64,000 bases of DNA. Origin: Bin55 sp009840545 (GTDB lineage: Bacteria; Pseudomonadota; Gammaproteobacteria; Pseudomonadales; Azotimanducaceae). Below the pieces are notes generated by a model. That model did no database searches, had not been told where the DNA came from, and saw only the letters and a program-made list of their open reading frames with translations. Every line of letters begins with the position of its first letter. The first letter of the stretch is position 1. The stretch is taken from positions 2,108,001 to 2,172,000 of the forward strand of contig OZ242357.1 in the NCBI GenBank assembly GCA_965208815.1, written 5' to 3'. A program made the position numbers and the translations under genes. Positions 46,587 through 55,494 of this stretch are shown here, one piece after another.

Positions 46587-46916
46587 TCAACGCTTTCGAT
46601 CCTGTGCCGGCAGGGGAAATGGAGTCACGTTGCTTCCATCAGACTCCAATATCTTAGGAGTTCCTTGCTTCTTTACCTCGTCAATTCGAATTACCGAGTG
46701 AATGGGAACCAATGTGCTGTCGACATCCCCAAACTCCACTCGCAGCTTTTCCTCCGACGGATCAATTACTACCTGAGCGGGCTTGCCGAAAACGAATTTA
46801 CGCAGTTCGACAAAACCGTACATTTCGCTTGAGTAGACTTCACGCACGTAGACCTCATAGATCTGTCGTGCGTTATGAAACTGAACTCGATATAGGCGTC
46901 GGTTGATTGAATCCAT
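46587..46916 (-). CDS. DUF1820 family protein
   Basis: A 109-aa small conserved protein: LYRVQFHNARQIYEVYVREVYSSEMYGFVELRKFVFG, then VIDPSEEKLRVEFGDVDSTLVPIHSVIRIDEVKKQG, the DUF1820 signature found across Gammaproteobacteria. Function unknown; cytoplasmic with no membrane segment. Its presence supports a gammaproteobacterial host. Confidence 0.92.
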   Translation of the reverse strand: MDSINRRLYRVQFHNARQIYEVYVREVYSSEMYGFVELRKFVFGKPAQVVIDPSEEKLRVEFGDVDSTLVPIHSVIRIDEVKKQGTPKILESDGSNVTPFPLPAQDRKR

Positions 46917-47468
46917 ATTGTTGAGGTAAATGCGTGGAGACTTTCAACGGTGGTTCGATTCTACTAGTACCCGTACGGTTGAATGCACGGACTAAGCTAG
47001 AGTCAGTTGAAATTATATAGAGCCTACCCAATTGATCTAAATTTGTTGTCCTTCTGACACTTCGCGACAAATGGGTCGCAATCCAAAACCTCCATTCGGA
47101 CTGTTCCATAGCTTTTTTCAGGTGAGGAGCCGTACTGATTGCACTTGATCACCTTAATCTAGACCATCATTGGGTTCCATTTTGATGGAACGAGAATACC
47201 GGTACAAGCAAGGAACCGAAAGCATCTCCGAGATACGAAACGGCATCGGATATGAAGACTGAATTTGTCGCAGGGAGCAGGAATTCAGCATCGACTTTAC
47301 GAGCAGGTAGTCGACGTACCACTTTGAGTTTGAAGTTTATGGTTACACGAGACTAGGGTCGATACACGACAATTACCCTATTTATTCCAACTGAAATTGC
47401 GACAAGTTAGCGGGCAATGCACAAATAGCAAAAGGTTTCTAATTTACATGGAGTTTTCGTAGAATTAT
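46917..47468. other. Long intergenic region before the AAA/DUF4143 gene
   Basis: About 550 bases without a supportable gene. There is a short hairpin GTTCCAT-TTTG-ATGGAAC (47174-47191) without a T-run. The last 100 bases are AT-rich, and TAGAAT at 47460-47465 is a fair -10 box for the downstream ATPase gene. Confidence 0.45.
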
Positions 47469-47500
47469 GTGCAAAATAGAAAAACTATTCTATTTTGCAC
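47469..47500 (+). promoter_or_regulatory. Perfect 11-bp inverted repeat at the AAA/DUF4143 transcript start
   Basis: GTGCAAAATAG and CTATTTTGCAC face each other over 10 nt, 4 nt before the ATG and directly downstream of the possible -10 box at 47460. The placement suits an autorepressor operator or an mRNA hairpin hiding the start codon; no Shine-Dalgarno sequence is present. Confidence 0.6.
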
Positions 47501-47504
47501 GTTC

Positions 47505-48662
47505 ATGATGCCTCGTACGGTCACTCGCTTGGTTCAATCACGTCTTGCTGAGTATCCGTCGGTTGCAATTGTCGGTCCAAGGCAATGCGGTAAGACAACG
47601 GTTGGAAAGGCACTCTCGCAGAACTACTTCGACCTCGAGCAAGAATCGGACCGCTTGCGCCTCGATCTTGCGTGGAATGACCTCTCCAGCAGTGAAGAAC
47701 TCATCGTTTTGGATGAAGCACAGAGTTGGCCCGAACTTTTTCCTCGACTACGTGGAGAGATTGATCAGAATCGGTCTCTCCGCGGCCGGTATTTGCTTTT
47801 AGGTTCAATCTCTCCCGCCCTGATGCATCAAGTAACCCAATCTCTTGCAGGGCGACTGGCCCTAGTCGAAATGAGTCCTCTCAATCAGATTGAGCTTACC
47901 AGTGATCAACAACGAGACCGGCATTGGTTTTTCGGTGGTTACTTTGATGGGGGAGTTTGCAACGACTCGGACTTACTCGATTGGCAGTCCAACTATATTC
48001 GACTCTTGGCATATCGAGATTTGCCAGAATGGGGATTGTCCGCTCGCCCATCTACAACCTTGCGTCTCATGAAAATGCTTGCGTATCGAAACGGCCAAAT
48101 ATGGAATGCAAGTGAGTTGGGAAAAAGCCTGTCGCTGTCTTACCACACGGTCAATTCTTACGTGGACTATCTGGAAGGGGCATACTTGCTTCGGAGATTG
48201 CCTGCGTATCACAAGAACATTGGAAAACGACTCGTCAAGAGTCCCAAACTATATTGGCGTGATTCAGGACTGTTGCATTCACTGCTCGGAATCGATAATA
48301 CTGAACATCTGTTTAGTTATCCCAGTGTAGGGCAAAGTTGGGATGCACATGTTATAGAACAGTTGCTTTCGTCGCTTACGAATTTGGGGAGGTCATTTGA
48401 CGCATTTCACGTGCGCTTCGCGAATGGTCGCGAAATTGATTTGCTCGTGCAATTCAACTCCCGTCTTTGGGCGATTGAGATAAAACTGACTACGAATCCG
48501 ACTGTCGACGAATTTCGACTTGCAGTTGAAAACTCAGAAATGCTTGGTGCGACAAACACACTACTGATTTGTCGCACCACAAACATTGTTGCAAACAAGA
48601 CAAGCGCAGTATGCGATCTGGCAACCGCAACACGCTTCCTATTGGAAGGCAGTGTTTCTTGA
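47505..48662 (+). CDS. AAA_14/DUF4143 ATPase
   Basis: About 385 aa. Walker A GPRQCGKTT, Walker B ELIVLDEAQ, and sensor-like LLLGSISPALM make the AAA domain. The winged-helix part (SELGKSLSLSYHTVNSYVDYLEGAYLLRRLPAY) is followed by DUF4143, whose VRFANGREIDLLVQFNSRLWAIEIKLT resembles a PD-(D/E)XK nuclease core (D, ExK). The family is widespread, often mobile, and poorly understood. The start is ATG 47505 or 47508; a GTG at 47469 would translate through the palindrome and is less likely. It stands alone in a large gap. Confidence 0.88.
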   Translation: MMPRTVTRLVQSRLAEYPSVAIVGPRQCGKTTVGKALSQNYFDLEQESDRLRLDLAWNDLSSSEELIVLDEAQSWPELFPRLRGEIDQNRSLRGRYLLLGSISPALMHQVTQSLAGRLALVEMSPLNQIELTSDQQRDRHWFFGGYFDGGVCNDSDLLDWQSNYIRLLAYRDLPEWGLSARPSTTLRLMKMLAYRNGQIWNASELGKSLSLSYHTVNSYVDYLEGAYLLRRLPAYHKNIGKRLVKSPKLYWRDSGLLHSLLGIDNTEHLFSYPSVGQSWDAHVIEQLLSSLTNLGRSFDAFHVRFANGREIDLLVQFNSRLWAIEIKLTTNPTVDEFRLAVENSEMLGATNTLLICRTTNIVANKTSAVCDLATATRFLLEGSVS

Positions 48663-48762
48663 TCTATGTGGAGCTGAAAGCTCCAAAACTACCAGAAACT
48701 ACTCCGCAAATTGAAAAGAGTTCCTGTGTGGCTCAATCGTTCAGACTTTCGCCGAATGGGAC

Positions 48763-50061
48763 TTAGGAGTTCTCCGCTGAATCGCCGACTCGAAGGTTGC
48801 GAGTCGCAAACATCAGCGCAGCGAGCAGGAAGACCAACAGGGCCGATCCTACCAACAACGCGTACTCGTTCAATTGAAGAACAAGGTAGAGAGCCACATA
48901 AAGGACAATCAAGATCGAAGACATCGCTATTGCAACGGACCGATTTCTGCTCGCGAACCAAACATAGGTTGTATTCATCAACGCGAGCAACACTGCGGCT
49001 ATTGCGTATCCCGCAGCAAATCCAATGTGTTCCGACAGAGACAACAGAATTAGGAAGAACAGTACCAATCCAACACCCACAACTCCGTACTGAACAATGT
49101 GCATTGGCGACTTGGTAAGCAATTCAATGCAGAGGATTCCGACCATAGTCATGACGACAAACAAGACTCCATACTTAATTGATCGTTCCACGGCTCGATA
49201 GGGCGTGTTCAAGGTGAGCATTGAATAGCCAAGATCTGCTTGACGGCGAGAAGGACTACTGATCGCATATAGAGCATCGTTCAATTCTCCGATGCTCAAT
49301 TGAGACGAAAAACCGCGCGAAAGCTCATGTGTTGTCCAGGATGCGGAGAAACCGTCTTCGGTCACCTCATGTTCATCCGGTAGATATCGACCATCAAAAC
49401 TGGGATGCGGCCAGTCCGAGCTCATGTGTACGACCGACTCGTCTCCGACCGGAAGAACCGAAAACCGTCCGGTCCCACGAAGTTCGATCTCGACACTCAC
49501 CGTACCTCCCTTAAACAATTCTTCCTTACTGAGTTCTGTTCTAACGACACTTCCGACGCCTCTCAGCTGCGATGAGTATTGTTCCTTGAGCTCCGTATCG
49601 TTCCATCGAATTGTTGCACTTCGAACTCCTCGACTATCCGATACTCCTATGGCGATGGACGCATTCTGAATCTCTCCCGGCAAAGAGTCCGCGTCAACAG
49701 GTGAAAACATGGCCGTAGCCGAGACCACTGCACTGAACACAGGTATTCGATAAATTCCTCTACTGCGCATCTCGTGCGAGGAATTGTGAGTGAGAGTCAG
49801 TTTGCTCGGCATGTGAACAAAAGTTTCGGTATTGATGTCAGATGTGTCGCCCATTGAATCAAGATTGGTCTCAGTCACAACTAGAGGACCCGCAAATGCC
49901 TGATTGTCAGACCATGCCTGGGCGACGTTTGTTACGGCATCCTCGTAGTAGTCCTTACGTTCAAAAACTAGGATCATGACTGTAAGAAGTGGGATCATGA
50001 GCACTACGATGATCCCAATAACGAGAATAAATCGTTGGGTCACGGGTTCGATATTGAACAT
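48763..50061 (-). CDS. creD: CreD-family inner membrane protein
   Basis: A 432-aa protein with one N-terminal helix (about 12-33), a large periplasmic beta domain and five or six C-terminal helices (about 290-425). It shows CreD/CbrA-like blocks: RGIYRIPVFSAVVSATAMF, a late SPMHIVQYGVVGVGLVLFFLILLSLSEHIGF and YVWFASRNRSVAIAMSSILIVLYVALYLVLQLNEYALLVGS. CreD is linked to envelope stress and colicin tolerance in E. coli, where it belongs to the CreBC regulon. No creB or creC is in the window. GGAAG precedes the ATG at 50061. Confidence 0.9.
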   Translation of the reverse strand: MFNIEPVTQRFILVIGIIVVLMIPLLTVMILVFERKDYYEDAVTNVAQAWSDNQAFAGPLVVTETNLDSMGDTSDINTETFVHMPSKLTLTHNSSHEMRSRGIYRIPVFSAVVSATAMFSPVDADSLPGEIQNASIAIGVSDSRGVRSATIRWNDTELKEQYSSQLRGVGSVVRTELSKEELFKGGTVSVEIELRGTGRFSVLPVGDESVVHMSSDWPHPSFDGRYLPDEHEVTEDGFSASWTTHELSRGFSSQLSIGELNDALYAISSPSRRQADLGYSMLTLNTPYRAVERSIKYGVLFVVMTMVGILCIELLTKSPMHIVQYGVVGVGLVLFFLILLSLSEHIGFAAGYAIAAVLLALMNTTYVWFASRNRSVAIAMSSILIVLYVALYLVLQLNEYALLVGSALLVFLLAALMFATRNLRVGDSAENS

Positions 50062-50062
50062 G

Positions 50063-50191
50063 CTATTTGTCTTCCTTGAGCATCTCTAGAGCAGTACGTC
50101 GGATAGCCGTCCGTTTGGAAGTCCATTTCCAGAATAGGATCAGATAATACCAGCCAATTTCCCTTCTTCTAGTTCCAATTTTGTGTAGCAA
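50063..50191 (-). CDS. Possible 42-aa small ORF coupled to creD
   Basis: Starting at TTG 50191, a 42-codon frame (TRRREIGWYYLILFWKW, then TAIRRTALEMLKEDK) ends one nt before the creD ATG (TAGCATG). One hydrophobic aromatic stretch is flanked by basic residues, which would suit a small membrane peptide. No ribosome site is evident and no homologue is recognised, so it may be chance. Confidence 0.22.
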   Translation of the reverse strand: MLHKIGTRRREIGWYYLILFWKWTSKRTAIRRTALEMLKEDK

Positions 50192-50464
50192 GTGCTACAA
50201 CATTAGTCGTGGACAGAACGTTTGTTGCAAGCTGGTTCGAATCCGTCTCTTAGCGCTTTTCCTAAACGATCGAACTTGAACGGGTAAGTGCGAAATTATG
50301 GTATTTCTCACCACTTACAAGAGTCCCTTCGCAATAGATCACATCGCCTCATACACTTCAAAGATGAACACGCTCCTTTTTTGGTGTATTCACATCTAAC
50401 AAATCAGTCGCTAACATGACGTATTGGAAGTGTTTGTTACGAGACCTGCCAGTCCCTCTTGTCT
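50192..50464. other. Divergent intergenic region, creD / esterase
   Basis: About 270 bases (400 if the small ORF is not real). It holds a small hairpin GTAGC-AAGT-GCTAC (50186-50199) and a T-arm-like stretch at 50231 that does not belong to a full tRNA. No other element seen. Confidence 0.4.
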
Positions 50465-51664
50465 ATGAAATCACAAAAAGCCCTCACATTAATCTCACTA
50501 CTCGTATTGATGCCCTGGACATCACTTGAATGTAGTAACTCGGATCCTAACAAACTGTACTTCAAGAGTTTTCTCGACATTCAGTATCGAGCTGCCCAAA
50601 GCGTAAACCCTGCGCTAACTAGCCTTGATATACATGTGCCAAAGAACGCGTCTAATGCACCCGTGGTTGTGTTCGTACACGGAGGAAGCTGGGCGTTCGG
50701 TGATAAGTTCTTGTACAACTCAAACAAGCTCCCATATCTTGTAAGTCTCGGCTACGTGGTAGTTAGTGCAAACTACCGATTGAGCTCCGATACCGTCAGG
50801 CATCCTAGTCATGTAAACGACGTTGCAACGGCTCTTGCATGGATTGTCGACAACATTGAGAGATACGGCGGCGACCCTGGCGGAATTTACTTGATGGGGC
50901 ACTCAGCTGGAGCGCATTTAGTTAGTTTGCTGACCTTGAGTGACGAATTTCTGGAAAACGCAGGATTGAACCGATCCAGAATCCAAGGCGTCGTGCTTGT
51001 GGATACAGCGGCATACGATATGGTCAAGACAATGGAGAGCTTGAAAGACACTCCTTCCAGCTACTTTCATAACGCTTTTGGAGCAAATGTCGAAACTTGG
51101 ATTCATGCCTCTCCATTGCATCAAATCCGAGACAATCGAGACTATCCCCCATTTTTGATCCTCGTTGCGAGTCCTGTGTTGATGCCCATCGCGGATCAGC
51201 TGAAAGTTGTTAGGGATAGAAAGTGGGAAAGAGTTGCTGAATTTAGCGAGAAACTACGCATGACTGGAACTCTCGTATATACCGTAAATGCCATGCAATA
51301 CAAAAGCCATCGAAGCATAGATGAAGAGCTTGGTAACACAAAAGATCTGCCCACCTCGGTAGTCCGAGAATTTCTAGCGTTTTGCGAGGCCGTTCGCAAG
51401 AATCAAGAGCTTCCTATGGAACCAAATGCCAACTACGTCTTTAGCGTGGAGGGCAAAGACTGGCAATCTGCTCGACGCAAGCTCGGCGACTATACCGCTG
51501 ACGTTGTAATTCGTTTTCGGGACGAGAATGGGGACCAACTTATTGATCAAAGTGAGCTTCAAGGTGACGAGGTGGCGTACTTTGACGGTTGGGATTTAGA
51601 TTCCAACGGAACAATTTCCAAGGAGGACATCATCCAGGGCTACGAAAGACTCGAACCCAACTAA
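50465..51664 (+). CDS. Exported alpha/beta-hydrolase (esterase) with EF-hands
   Basis: About 399 aa. A signal peptide (KALTLISLLVLMPWTSLECS) is followed by a BD-FAE/carboxylesterase-like domain: VVVFVHGGSWAFGDK (oxyanion), the nucleophile in MGHSAGAHL, and a possible Asp/His further on (ILVASP..., KSHRSIDEEL). The C-terminal 60 residues carry two EF-hand loops, DENGDQLIDQSEL and DLDSNGTISKEDI, so calcium may stabilise or regulate it. The start is ATG 50465. Likely periplasmic; substrate unknown. Confidence 0.85.
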   Translation: MKSQKALTLISLLVLMPWTSLECSNSDPNKLYFKSFLDIQYRAAQSVNPALTSLDIHVPKNASNAPVVVFVHGGSWAFGDKFLYNSNKLPYLVSLGYVVVSANYRLSSDTVRHPSHVNDVATALAWIVDNIERYGGDPGGIYLMGHSAGAHLVSLLTLSDEFLENAGLNRSRIQGVVLVDTAAYDMVKTMESLKDTPSSYFHNAFGANVETWIHASPLHQIRDNRDYPPFLILVASPVLMPIADQLKVVRDRKWERVAEFSEKLRMTGTLVYTVNAMQYKSHRSIDEELGNTKDLPTSVVREFLAFCEAVRKNQELPMEPNANYVFSVEGKDWQSARRKLGDYTADVVIRFRDENGDQLIDQSELQGDEVAYFDGWDLDSNGTISKEDIIQGYERLEPN

Positions 51665-51774
51665 GGAACTTACGAATGCAAGCTCTTTCCTAGTTGGTCA
51701 CATACAATCTGCTTGCTTCGCGATTTTGAAGTAGTCATCCGCTAGCCAAACAAAAAGCTTCAAAAACCCTACCT

Positions 51775-52686
51775 ATGTCCAATAACAGCCTTCCAACACA
51801 ACCACCTTATAACGCTACTTTCATGGGCGTCGTAGTCGGTGCCGCAAACCACTATGGACTGAGTTTTGTCCCAAAGGACTTCTACTGTGAATCCGGATTT
51901 GCCTATGCGCTAAATGTTGCTCCAGATCTTTGCCCTAGCGGACCCTATTGTTGGAACCATATGCATGTGTTGGAAAACCTTCTTCTTCTTGGACTCCGCA
52001 TGACTCACATACCCCTCGGCTACTCGTCTGATCCCAACAACGACGTCGCAGATGAAGCTGCAAGGGCGGCCAAAGAATCATTGCTGTCTGTGGAAGCACT
52101 AGAACATCAGTTGGTTTCGAATTCGGACGAAATGGGGCTTGAACTTTCGCTCCCCTGGGGACCTGATGGGGACGCATGTCTCAGCCGAGTAGAGTTTGAG
52201 GACCTACGCAAGAAGGATCCCCCGATTTTTGGCTTCTACAGGATTGACAGTTGCGACTCAGCTCCAAAGTCGGTCCGAGTGTTACGTGGCCTCGAGTGCG
52301 CATTGCGTATGTATGAAGCTGCTGCTGACTTTCAAACGGATGGCTATAGATTCGGTCTTGACGGTTTTGAAGTATGGTCCGACGCTCTGCGATCAAGTGA
52401 ATTCAACACCCACGGAAACTGGTGGAATGCTCAAGTCTGGTCAGAATGTCGACACGTTGCGTCCGAATATTTCAGCAACTGGGAATTGCCCAAGTGTGAC
52501 GAGACAAGCTCGTTAGCTCAGCAATTCTCCGAAGTGTCTAGCCTCTTGAGTAAGGCAGGCGATCAAGAACTAGACAATGACAAGAAACGCAGTCTGGTTC
52601 AACAGGCTGGCGAGATTGAGTCGCATATACCTGACCTCATCAGAAGCCTCGTTGAAAAGATACGCAGTGATCAAGCAGAGAATTAG
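51775..52686 (+). CDS. Uncharacterised protein, possibly papain-like (BtrH-type) fold
   Basis: 303 aa, no signal peptide or membrane helix. The pattern (N-terminal GVVVGAANHYGLSFVPKDFYCESGFAYALNV, then IFGFYRIDSCD, then LRGLECALRMYE and GLDGFEVWSDALRSS) reminds me of the BtrH/DUF4872-like proteins with a cysteine-peptidase-like N-half and helical C-half. The expected N-terminal Cys is not in the usual place, so I do not claim activity. The C-terminal 50 residues are charged and helical. It converges on the glycerol kinase gene with a 4-nt overlap of stop codons. Confidence 0.6.
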   Translation: MSNNSLPTQPPYNATFMGVVVGAANHYGLSFVPKDFYCESGFAYALNVAPDLCPSGPYCWNHMHVLENLLLLGLRMTHIPLGYSSDPNNDVADEAARAAKESLLSVEALEHQLVSNSDEMGLELSLPWGPDGDACLSRVEFEDLRKKDPPIFGFYRIDSCDSAPKSVRVLRGLECALRMYEAAADFQTDGYRFGLDGFEVWSDALRSSEFNTHGNWWNAQVWSECRHVASEYFSNWELPKCDETSSLAQQFSEVSSLLSKAGDQELDNDKKRSLVQQAGEIESHIPDLIRSLVEKIRSDQAEN

Positions 52687-54155
52687 AACGTTCTGCGTAC
52701 AGCCTCCGTCCAACCGCGAATCTCTCCAATTCTCAAGTCTGTGTCCATAGTCGGGTGAAACGACTCATCTAGACTCCACATTCGCGCTGCCTCAGCTAGG
52801 TCTCCAATCTGACCTAGTCCTAGTAGAGCCAGAGTTGCTGCACCGGTGGAGGTCGTCTCGACATTCATCGGCCGGTCCACGGTTAGTTCCGTGACGTCAG
52901 AAAGGAACTGACAAAACCACGAATTACGCACCATTCCGCCATCCACTCGCATCTTTGAAAGTGGAATTCTGTCCTGTCTAATAGCAGCCAAAAGATCGGC
53001 AGTTTGAAAAGCGACACTCTTTAACGTCGCGACGACGATCTCATCGTCACCGGAGTCAAGCGTCAACCCGCATACTAGTGCCCGTGCATGTGGCTTCCAG
53101 TGCGGTGCGCCTAAGCCAGTAAAAGCTGGTACGACATAAACACCCTTTGTGTTGCCTTCGATCTTGGTCGCAATAGCCTCGGATTCGGTCGCGGCGTTAA
53201 TGAACTTTAGTTTGTCACGCAGCCACTTTATGGATGTTCCTGCGTTAAAAATACTGCCTTCCACTCCGAACGTTGTTTGGTCATTCAATCGATACGCAAT
53301 CGTGCTCAACAAGCCAGCAGTAGAATCGAAACGGTGCTTTCCAGTGTTCGTTATTAGGAAGCACCCTGTACCGTAGGTTGTCTTTGTCATTCCAGACTCG
53401 AAACAGCCTTGGCCAACAAGCGCTGACTGTTGATCTCCAACGACGCTCAATATTGGTATCTCGCTGCCAAACCACTTGCTGTCGGCTACACCGAAGGTAT
53501 CCATGGAGTTCATCACCTTGGGTAATGTGCTTCTTGGAATCCCGAAGTACTTTAAAAGCTCGGCTGACCATTGGTTTTGATTGATGTCGAATAGTTGAGT
53601 TCGCGATGCATTGGTTGCATCCGTCGCATGAATTCTCCCTTTCGTAAGACGCCAGACCAAGAATGAATCTACGGTGCCCCATCTCAGGTCACCTCGTTCA
53701 GCAAGACCCCGAAATGTTGGATTGTCGAGAAGCCACTTCAGTTTTGTACTGGAAAAGTAGGGATCAATTACGAGACCTGTTTGCGTAGCGACAAGCTCCT
53801 CTAGCCCATCGGACTGAACCTGTTCACAGATTTCAGCCGTTCTTCGGTCTTGCCATACGATTGCGTTGCAACACGGCTCTGATGTATTGGCATCCCAGAT
53901 AATGGAGGTTTCGCGCTGATTAGTTATTCCAATCGCCTCTATTTCTGATGGTGGAACCTTCGACTGAGCGATGGCTTCGCGACCTGACTCTAGGACTGAC
54001 TTCCAAAGCGTATGGGGATCCTGCTCCACCCATCCATCATGAGGATATATAGAAGGAAGACTTCGTTGTCCTAGCCCGAGTGGTCGAAGGTCTTCGTCAA
54101 AGACAATCGCTCGCGAGCTCGACGTGCCTTGATCAATTGCCAGAACACACGCCAT
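52683..54155 (-). CDS. glpK: Glycerol kinase
   Basis: A 490-aa FGGY kinase that phosphorylates glycerol to glycerol-3-phosphate in the cytoplasm. The N-terminal ATP site VLAIDQGTSSSRAIVFD, the substrate Arg region ITNQRETS and VWQDRRT, and GTVDSFLVWRLTKGR and DQQSALVGQGCFESGMTKTTYGTGCF are all diagnostic of GlpK among FGGY kinases. Length is normal. No glpD or glpF lies nearby. Confidence 0.95.
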   Translation of the reverse strand: MACVLAIDQGTSSSRAIVFDEDLRPLGLGQRSLPSIYPHDGWVEQDPHTLWKSVLESGREAIAQSKVPPSEIEAIGITNQRETSIIWDANTSEPCCNAIVWQDRRTAEICEQVQSDGLEELVATQTGLVIDPYFSSTKLKWLLDNPTFRGLAERGDLRWGTVDSFLVWRLTKGRIHATDATNASRTQLFDINQNQWSAELLKYFGIPRSTLPKVMNSMDTFGVADSKWFGSEIPILSVVGDQQSALVGQGCFESGMTKTTYGTGCFLITNTGKHRFDSTAGLLSTIAYRLNDQTTFGVEGSIFNAGTSIKWLRDKLKFINAATESEAIATKIEGNTKGVYVVPAFTGLGAPHWKPHARALVCGLTLDSGDDEIVVATLKSVAFQTADLLAAIRQDRIPLSKMRVDGGMVRNSWFCQFLSDVTELTVDRPMNVETTSTGAATLALLGLGQIGDLAEAARMWSLDESFHPTMDTDLRIGEIRGWTEAVRRTF

Positions 54156-54203
54156 GAGCTACAGCAGACCGAAAGGACAATCAGTTTCGCGGAAAGACGT
54201 GTG

Positions 54204-55304
54204 TTATCCGCGTGCCGGCAATTCGACGATGGCAGTGCCAAACGCAGTGGGCAAGCCAGATTGATTCACATTCTCCACAGATACTTCCACTAGGCACTGA
54301 TTCTCGGTCCGAAACTTTCTGGTAACCGATCCATGAATCGTATTGGTGTCTCCGACGACATTGGGATGTCGAATTGAGGCACTGAGCTTCTTGAGCGTTC
54401 CGTCGTCACCCATCCAATCGGTTACAGCTTGGGCCAACCAACAGACACGTTGCGGACCGAAGTCGAACTGCCCTGGCATGTTGCGTCTTTTCTGTGCGTG
54501 TTCCTCGTCGAATCTCCCTCCTCCACCAAGATCGGGGGAGCCTTCCGAATCCAGTGCTGCGCGTGTACTTCGTCCCGTTCCAAGTACACCGTGGGTAAAC
54601 AAGAACAGCTCAGTAACGGAATATGTTCCCTTTTTTAATGTCGGAATCGCCTCGCCCTCCATGACATCTTCCCAGTAGAGTGTGTTTCCTCCTCTTCTTG
54701 AACGTTCCCAAACCAGCGGATCGGCAGGCTCAACAATACTTCGACTTGATTGTCCGTCGTCCGATTTTGGAGTTCGGTCGTACTCAAGTATTCCGCCTGT
54801 GTTCTGGTAGCGGGCCATAAGTGTCCTGATCGTGGCGACAGTCTCTTGACGATTGTTTGAAAAAACAACGTGACCGGTATTGAAGTTTATTGGTCCAATC
54901 CTCTTGCTAGTCTTGCGCTGAGTTTCCCCAACGGTTTCAACGGCTGTAATGGTGTCGTCTTTCCATATCGGTTGAATGAACTCAATCTCCGCTCCAGCAT
55001 AGTTAACCGGTAAGTACCGAGTCGACACCCGACGACGATCAATCGCACCAGTTTCGCCCGCTATCACGCCAAGAGTCACTGCATACAAAAAAGTTGGAGG
55101 AGCAGTTATATCTCCAAAGCGGCTATTCCGTGCGTACTCAGCGTCCCGATAAAGTGGGTTGTAGTCGCCAGCACCGTCCCCGTACCTTCGAATATTGTCT
55201 ATGCTCGCTTGCTTTGACGGACGGTGTTCGAGTACGGAACCGATACCTTTGCGGTATTCGTCTTGAAATTCATCAAGGGTTTCAATGAGTTCGGTTTCTG
55301 CCAT
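54204..55304 (-). CDS. MaoC-like dehydratase (double hot-dog)
   Basis: About 366 aa from the preferred ATG 55304 (AAAGG upstream); the longer GTG/ATG option at 55367 lacks homology. The N-terminal half (RRYGDGAGDYNPLYRD, APPTFLYAVTLG, EIEFIQPIWKDDTI) is a MaoC/FAS1-DH-like hot-dog with the D-x-NP-x-H-like site reading DYNPLY. A second hot-dog follows (EDVMEGEAIPTLKKGTYSVTELFLF). Such proteins hydrate enoyl-CoAs in acyl-CoA breakdown. The role is inferred; the usual catalytic His is Tyr here. Confidence 0.82.
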   Translation of the reverse strand: MAETELIETLDEFQDEYRKGIGSVLEHRPSKQASIDNIRRYGDGAGDYNPLYRDAEYARNSRFGDITAPPTFLYAVTLGVIAGETGAIDRRRVSTRYLPVNYAGAEIEFIQPIWKDDTITAVETVGETQRKTSKRIGPINFNTGHVVFSNNRQETVATIRTLMARYQNTGGILEYDRTPKSDDGQSSRSIVEPADPLVWERSRRGGNTLYWEDVMEGEAIPTLKKGTYSVTELFLFTHGVLGTGRSTRAALDSEGSPDLGGGGRFDEEHAQKRRNMPGQFDFGPQRVCWLAQAVTDWMGDDGTLKKLSASIRHPNVVGDTNTIHGSVTRKFRTENQCLVEVSVENVNQSGLPTAFGTAIVELPARG

Positions 55305-55494
55305 GTAGGTCAGACCTTTGCTATCAGATTTCGAGCAATGTTGTTGCGGTTCGCGGAGCAGCAACATTTCCTGTATTGTGCCAGTTTCTCTTACGTCTGA
55401 ACGCTCGAAACGCCTGCAAGGTATTAGCTACTTTGCATAATCATCTTGATCGGCAGCACATTGATACAAGGCTCTGCGTAGCTTTTAGTTCACG

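Noticed and set aside
50231..50247. GCTGG-TTCGAAT-CCGTC, resembling a tRNA T-arm
   Set aside because: The stem has a mismatch and no matching acceptor, anticodon or D-arm could be placed upstream, so it is not a tRNA gene.
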